From Zobellella endophytica (GTDB taxonomy: Bacteria > Pseudomonadota > Gammaproteobacteria > Enterobacterales > Aeromonadaceae): 64,000 nt of DNA. The notes beneath the pieces are model-generated. The model was not told where the DNA came from. It saw nothing but the letters and a program-made list of their open reading frames with translations, and did not search any database. This document shows positions 60,319 to 64,000 of this stretch, piece by piece. The position numbers and the translations under genes are program-made. Position 1 is the first letter of the stretch. Each line of letters opens with the position of its first letter. The stretch lies in NCBI RefSeq assembly GCF_003012775.1, contig NZ_PXYG01000003.1, positions 248,001 through 312,000 of the forward strand, written 5' to 3'.

Positions 60319-61135
60319 CATGCCCCCTCGCAATCTCGCTGACCGTGACCGCAAAGGGTCGGTTGAGCCAGCCCTGACGCTGGTAAATCACACCCAGCTC
60401 GCCGATAAAAAAGCAGACCTCGGGCCAGTGATGATCCGCCTCGTTGAACCAGCTCTGGGTCAGTCCCGCCCCCAGCAACACCACCAGGGCCTCGCATTTC
60501 AGGCGCTCCGCCGCCAGCGGCAGCTGGGCCGGTTCCAGTAGCCCCAGATCGAGGCTGCGGCATTCCAGCCCCTGCAGCTCGAACTGGGTCAGCACCGCCT
60601 GCAGCTCGCCGACCTGCCCCACCCGGGCCAGGGCGATGCGGGGGCCGGTCTTGATGCTGAGCAACTGGACACAGAGCCGGGACAGCAAGGCCCTGGCGCT
60701 CTGCTCGATCAGCTGGCGATCCGGCCGCGCCAGCCGGACCAGCTCCGTCAGCCAGGGTTCGATCACCCGGCGCAGCAGCAGCTCCGCCGGATAAAGGCTG
60801 GCCAGCTCCAGCAACTCGGCCTCCAGCCGGCCCAGATTGAGCGCCTGGGCCGCGTCCAGCAGCCGCGCCCTCGCCTGCTCCCAGTTGGAACCCTCCACCA
60901 CCGGCGCCGGATTGGCCAGCAGCCCCTTGACCTGGCCGATGCTGACGCCCTGCTCCAGCCAGTGCAGGATCTGGCGGATCAGGGCGATATCCTCCTCGGA
61001 ATAGAGCCGGTGGCCCTTGTCGGTGCGGGCCGGTTTCAGCAGGCCGTAGCGGCGCTGCCAGGCGCGCAGGGTAACCGGGTTGATGCCGGTCAGCCTGGCA
61101 ACGTCCCGAATGGGGTACTTGGGTTCAGATGCCAT
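60290..61135 (-). CDS. MerR-family regulator of the photolyase operon (LitR/CarH/PplR-like)
   Basis: A 281-residue regulator: N-terminal MerR winged helix (PIRDVARLTGINPVTLRAWQRRYGLLKP, core ITLRAWQRRYG-type), then a helical bundle and a Rossmann-like B12-binding-like domain (~165-280). The family senses light through adenosyl-B12 (CarH/LitR) or a partner LOV/BLUF protein (PplR/BluR). The expected B12 residues appear missing: by my alignment the CarH Trp and Glu-His pair align with R134 and E144-Q145, and the lower-ligand His is absent near GQVGEL. So B12-independent sensing is likelier. Overlaps its neighbours by 11 and 29 bp. Confidence 0.88.
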   Translation of the reverse strand: MASEPKYPIRDVARLTGINPVTLRAWQRRYGLLKPARTDKGHRLYSEEDIALIRQILHWLEQGVSIGQVKGLLANPAPVVEGSNWEQARARLLDAAQALNLGRLEAELLELASLYPAELLLRRVIEPWLTELVRLARPDRQLIEQSARALLSRLCVQLLSIKTGPRIALARVGQVGELQAVLTQFELQGLECRSLDLGLLEPAQLPLAAERLKCEALVVLLGAGLTQSWFNEADHHWPEVCFFIGELGVIYQRQGWLNRPFAVTVSEIARGHDASFGLVQN

Positions 61136-62078
61136 AGCGCAGCCGCAATGCCTCCGGGTGAGGGTTGAGATAGACCTGCCGGCGCAGGTAGTCGTTGGGA
61201 TGTTCTTCCAGGTAGTGACGAAACAGGGTAATGGGCGCCAGCAGCGGCAGTATGCCCTCCCGGTACTGATGGATGGTGCGGGTCAGCTCCTGGCGCTGGC
61301 GGGCGCTGAGCTGGCGCTTGAAGTACCCCTGCAGGTGCTGCAGCACATTGGTGTGGCCGCTGCGGCCAACCCGTCGGGACAGCGCCTGCATCAGCCCGCG
61401 GATGTAGATCTGCGCCTTTGGCTCCACCTCCCGGGACAAGTCGGACAACAGCCGCCCCAGCGCCTGGTAGCTGTCGCCATGGTGCGCCATCAGCAGGTAT
61501 TTGTAACGGCTGTGAAAGGCGATCAACCGGGAGGGGGTGATGCCCCGCCGCACCAGCGTCTGCCAGTCATGCAGGGCATAGACCCGGGTCACGAAATTTT
61601 CGCGCAATACGGGGTCATTGAGCCGGCCATCTTCCTCGAACGGCAGCAGCGGCAACGCCCGCATCAGCTCGGCGGCATAGATGCCGGTGCCTTCCTTGGC
61701 GTTGCCCTTGCCGCTCTGGTGGTACACCCGCACCCGCTCCATGCCACAGCTGGGTGATTTGGCACAGAGGATATAGCCGCTCAGCCCCTCGAGCCGGGCC
61801 GCCATCTGCCGGCCATAGTCGCGCAGCGGCGCGGTCAGATCCTCGCCGCCGGCGCTCTGGGCCAGGATGATGCCGTCGCGGTTGAGCAGGCGGATGCTCG
61901 GCCGCGGGGCGCCCAGGCCGATCGCCATCTCCGGGCACAAGGGTACAAACTCCACGAATTTCGCCAGTAGTTCGCTGCAGAAATCGGATCTTTTATGGCC
62001 GCCGTCGAAGCGGACCCGCTGTCCCAGCAGGCAGCTGCTGATGCCGATACGGATGACGGCCGGATCAAACTTGTACAT
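61125..62078 (-). CDS. ybgA: DUF523-DUF1722 protein (YbgA-like)
   Basis: A 317-residue two-domain protein: N-terminal DUF523 with cysteines in SSCLLGQRVRFDGGHKR and KSPSCGMERV, and C-terminal DUF1722 (~190-317, IAFHSRYKYLLMAHH). E. coli YbgA neighbours phr too, and related proteins are linked to thiouracil or 2-thiouridine handling and light-associated repair; the function is not settled. AGGTGGT lies about 7 nt before the ATG. It is the first gene of the operon, 12 bp downstream of the nearest TTGTACAA site. Confidence 0.88.
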   Translation of the reverse strand: MYKFDPAVIRIGISSCLLGQRVRFDGGHKRSDFCSELLAKFVEFVPLCPEMAIGLGAPRPSIRLLNRDGIILAQSAGGEDLTAPLRDYGRQMAARLEGLSGYILCAKSPSCGMERVRVYHQSGKGNAKEGTGIYAAELMRALPLLPFEEDGRLNDPVLRENFVTRVYALHDWQTLVRRGITPSRLIAFHSRYKYLLMAHHGDSYQALGRLLSDLSREVEPKAQIYIRGLMQALSRRVGRSGHTNVLQHLQGYFKRQLSARQRQELTRTIHQYREGILPLLAPITLFRHYLEEHPNDYLRRQVYLNPHPEALRLRYGI

Positions 62079-62089
62079 ATATCACCACC

Positions 62090-62147
62090 TTGTACAACCA
62101 TGGCTATACCATAGCCTTAGTTATACAAGATGATCAAGGTTGTACAA
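62090..62147 (-). promoter_or_regulatory. TTGTACAA operator cluster upstream of the photolyase operon
   Basis: Perfect palindromes TTGTACAA at 62090-62097 and 62140-62147, plus TTATACAA at 62121-62128; the second and third are separated by 11 bp. TGTACA cores are, as I recall, the recognition feature of PplR/LitR-type MerR regulators. A weak -35/-10 (TTGATC, 18 nt, TATGGT) lies between them on the minus strand, so a bound regulator would cover the promoter. Confidence 0.7.
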
Positions 62148-62179
62148 TAAAAATATCTCCGCCGCCGAACAGGGCACAC

Positions 62180-62204
62180 AAAAAACCCGAGCCAGGCTCG
62201 GGTT
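62180..62204 (-). terminator. Intrinsic terminator of the YeaC-like gene
   Basis: AACCCGAGCC-TG-GCTCGGGTT stem on the minus strand followed by TTTTGTGTG, 25 bp past the stop. Confidence 0.85.
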
Positions 62205-62229
62205 TGCGGGGTAGGGAAGGGAGTGGGAC

Positions 62230-62508
62230 TCAGTTCAGCTTCTGGCGGGCGATCTCGGCTTCGTCACGGAACTGGCGGCGCAGCTCGGACTTGCTCTTCA
62301 TCACCAGTTCACCGCCCTTGCCGATGGTCATGTGCTCGCGGTTGTCGTTGTGCATCGCCTGCCAGGCCAGCACCGCCTGCATGGTGGTTTCCTTCTGCTC
62401 CGGGGTCAAGGCCGCCCCGTCGGGCCACTTGCCCAGCTCCACCGCGGTTTTCAGCCGCTCGTAGACCTCCTTCGGCATGTTGGCGATGGCCTGCTGAAAT
62501 GATGACAT
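62230..62508 (-). CDS. yeaC: DUF1315 family protein (YeaC-like)
   Basis: A 92-residue soluble helical protein of the DUF1315 type (MSSFQQAIANMPKEVYERLK; TPEQKETTMQAVLAW). The function is unknown. AGGAGG lies about 8 nt before the ATG. E. coli yeaC is near gapA-msrB, and here it follows a gap gene by 88 bp on the same strand, separated by a possible terminator. Confidence 0.9.
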   Translation of the reverse strand: MSSFQQAIANMPKEVYERLKTAVELGKWPDGAALTPEQKETTMQAVLAWQAMHNDNREHMTIGKGGELVMKSKSELRRQFRDEAEIARQKLN

Positions 62509-62552
62509 GGCATTTCCTCCTGTATTGGCGGCCTTACTGTACCACCACAAAC

Positions 62553-62581
62553 ACAAAAGGGGCAGCCGCTGCCACCCCTTG
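62553..62581 (-). terminator. Probable terminator of the gap gene
   Basis: On the minus strand AGGGGTGGCAG...CTGCCCCT arms followed by TTTTGTG, 16 bp beyond the stop. Confidence 0.65.
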
Positions 62582-62596
62582 ATAACCCCCCGGCGC

Positions 62597-64000
62597 TCAG
62601 CCGCGAGCCGGCAGATCCATCAGTTCGATGCCGGCCATCTTCTGCATCACGCGCACGACCTGGCAGCTGTAGCCGAACTCGTTGTCGTACCATACATAGA
62701 GCACGGCGCGATCGCCGTCGACGATGGTGGCCAGCGAATCGACGATCCCGGCGAAACGGGAGCCGACCATGTCGGTGGACACCAGCTCGCTGCTGGTGCT
62801 GAAGTCGATTTGATTATGCAGCGGCGAATCCAGGGCGACCTGGCGCAGATAATCGTTCAGCTCTTCAACCGTGGTGGCCTTGTCCAGGTTCAGGTTGATT
62901 ACCGCCATCGACACGTTGGGTGTCGGCACCCGGATGGAGTTGCCGGTCAGCTTGCCTTTCAGCTCGGGCAGCGCCTTGGCCACCGCAGAAGCGGCACCGG
63001 TGCTGGTCAGTACCATGTTCAGGGCGGCACTGCGACCACGACGATCGCCTTTGTGGTAGTTGTCGATCAGATTCTGGTCGTTGGTATAGGAATGCACGGT
63101 TTCCACGTGACCATTCTTCACGCCGTAGACATCGTGCACCGCCTTCAGTACCGGGGTAATGGCGTTGGTGGTACAGGACGCGGCGGACATGATCCGATCT
63201 TCCGGCAGGATCATGTGGTCGTTGACCCCGAACACGATGTTCTTGATGTCGCCCTTGCCCGGCGCGGTCAGCAGCACCTTGGCGGCCCCCCTGGCCTTGA
63301 GGTGCAGGCCCAGGCCGGCTTCATCACGCCATTTGCCGGTGTTGTCGACCACCAGCGCATTATCGATGCCGTACTGGGTGTAATCGATATCTTCCGGGCT
63401 GTTGGCGTAAATCACCTGGATGTAGGTGCCATTGGCGATGATGGCGTTGTTTTCGGCGTCCACTTCGATGGAGCCGTTAAAAGGACCATGCACGGAATCG
63501 CGACGCAGCAGGCTGGCCCGCTTTTCCAGGTCGTCCGCGGAGCCGCGCACCACGATGCCTCGCAGGCGCAGGCCGTTGCTGTTGCCGGCGCGCTCGATAA
63601 GCAGTCGGGCCAGTAGGCGGCCGATACGGCCAAAGCCGTACAGCACCACATCGGTGGTCTGGTGCTGCGGGCCGGCGGCCAGGGCCGGTGCCAGCTCGCT
63701 CCGCAGGAAATCGGCCAGGCCGGATTCATCCTGGTGGGTTTTCCAGTAGCGTACCGCCAGCTTGCCCAGATCGATGCTGGCCGGTGCCAGTTGCAGCTCG
63801 CTGATGGCCTTGAGCACGGGGTAGCTCTGCGCCACCGGCAACACCTGACCTTCGTGGCGGCGTACCACCCGGTGAGCCTTGAGGATATCGATGGTGGACG
63901 CATTCAGCAGCGGGCGACCGTAGACACAGGTTTCGATTCCCTGGTTGCGGTACAGCTTGCCGATAAGGGGTTGCATGGACTCCGCCAGCTCCTGGCTCTG
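62597..64000 (-). CDS. gap: Glyceraldehyde-3-phosphate dehydrogenase, long form (5' end cut by window)
   Basis: The open frame runs to the right edge, so the N-terminus is missing; 467 codons plus the stop are seen. A ~125-residue N-terminal extension (MQPLIGKLYRNQGIETCVYG region) precedes a GAPDH core with NAD motif YGFGRIGRLLARLL and catalytic Cys in SAASCTTNAITPVL. These ~480-residue GAPDHs occur in Vibrio, Shewanella, Aeromonas and Pseudomonas beside a standard GapA. An internal ATG lies at 63976 but the coding pattern continues upstream of it (LAESM). Role in glycolysis or gluconeogenesis is not resolved. Confidence 0.93.
   Translation of the reverse strand, partial: QSQELAESMQPLIGKLYRNQGIETCVYGRPLLNASTIDILKAHRVVRRHEGQVLPVAQSYPVLKAISELQLAPASIDLGKLAVRYWKTHQDESGLADFLRSELAPALAAGPQHQTTDVVLYGFGRIGRLLARLLIERAGNSNGLRLRGIVVRGSADDLEKRASLLRRDSVHGPFNGSIEVDAENNAIIANGTYIQVIYANSPEDIDYTQYGIDNALVVDNTGKWRDEAGLGLHLKARGAAKVLLTAPGKGDIKNIVFGVNDHMILPEDRIMSAASCTTNAITPVLKAVHDVYGVKNGHVETVHSYTNDQNLIDNYHKGDRRGRSAALNMVLTSTGAASAVAKALPELKGKLTGNSIRVPTPNVSMAVINLNLDKATTVEELNDYLRQVALDSPLHNQIDFSTSSELVSTDMVGSRFAGIVDSLATIVDGDRAVLYVWYDNEFGYSCQVVRVMQKMAGIELMDLPARG

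Overview
The window is a continuous stretch of a GC-rich gammaproteobacterial chromosome. Gene content and order (pgsA-uvrC-uvrY beside tRNA-Cys/tRNA-Leu, tig-clpP-clpX-lon-hupB-ppiD, dapA-bamC, gcvR-bcp, endA-rsmE-gshB-yqgE-ruvX, carAB, ychJ-purU) match Enterobacterales/Vibrionales/Aeromonadales. The GC-rich coding style and the mix of Vibrio/Shewanella-like blocks suggest an Aeromonadaceae-type marine bacterium such as Oceanimonas or Zobellella. That genus-level guess is inference. Nearly all of the sequence is coding and no genes are visibly broken.

Layout: 1-3485 tRNA-Leu, tRNA-Cys, pgsA, uvrC and uvrY, all on minus. 3692-12070 is the protein-quality-control block (ppiD, hupB, lon, clpX, clpP, tig) on minus, with a heat-shock-type promoter before lon. 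12330-18869 holds a small membrane protein, the fermentative alcohol dehydrogenase adhE with an FNR-like box, malic enzyme and a diguanylate cyclase. 19147-27229 holds lysine/cell-wall genes (dapE, M15 peptidase, dapA), DNA polymerase II, bamC, gcvR and bcp. 27400-28265 is a split YeeE/YedE sulfur-transport pair under a perfect palindromic operator, followed by a large GAF-GAF-PAS-GGDEF-EAL protein. 31824-40365 holds transketolase, metK, sprT, a peroxiredoxin, the endA-rsmE-gshB-yqgE-ruvX group and a cold-shock protein. 40629-53068 holds carB/carA, dapB, fklB, nagK, an M48 lipoprotein, an XRE regulator, ompA, ychJ, purU, a DUF1244 gene and yfbR.

The most distinctive accessory region is 53083-62078. 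Eleven minus-strand genes overlap or nearly touch: ybgA-like, MerR regulator, CPD photolyase, SnoaL-like, SDR, FAD amine oxidase, DUF1365, cyclopropane-fatty-acid synthase, DUF2878, chalcone-isomerase-like and DUF3833 lipoprotein. It reads as one light/photo-oxidative-stress operon linking DNA repair to membrane-lipid modification. A LitR/CarH/PplR-type regulator that appears to lack the B12-coordinating residues probably controls it through TGTACA-type sites just upstream. The window ends with a YeaC-like gene and a GAPDH gene cut by the right edge.

Non-coding structure includes many clear intrinsic terminators, a heptamer tandem repeat (AAGCTGG) fused to the stop codons of bcp and ruvX, a two-copy ~100-bp hairpin repeat (after metK and after purU), and an inverted REP pair (after bamC). 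No CRISPR array, prophage or intact insertion sequence was seen.
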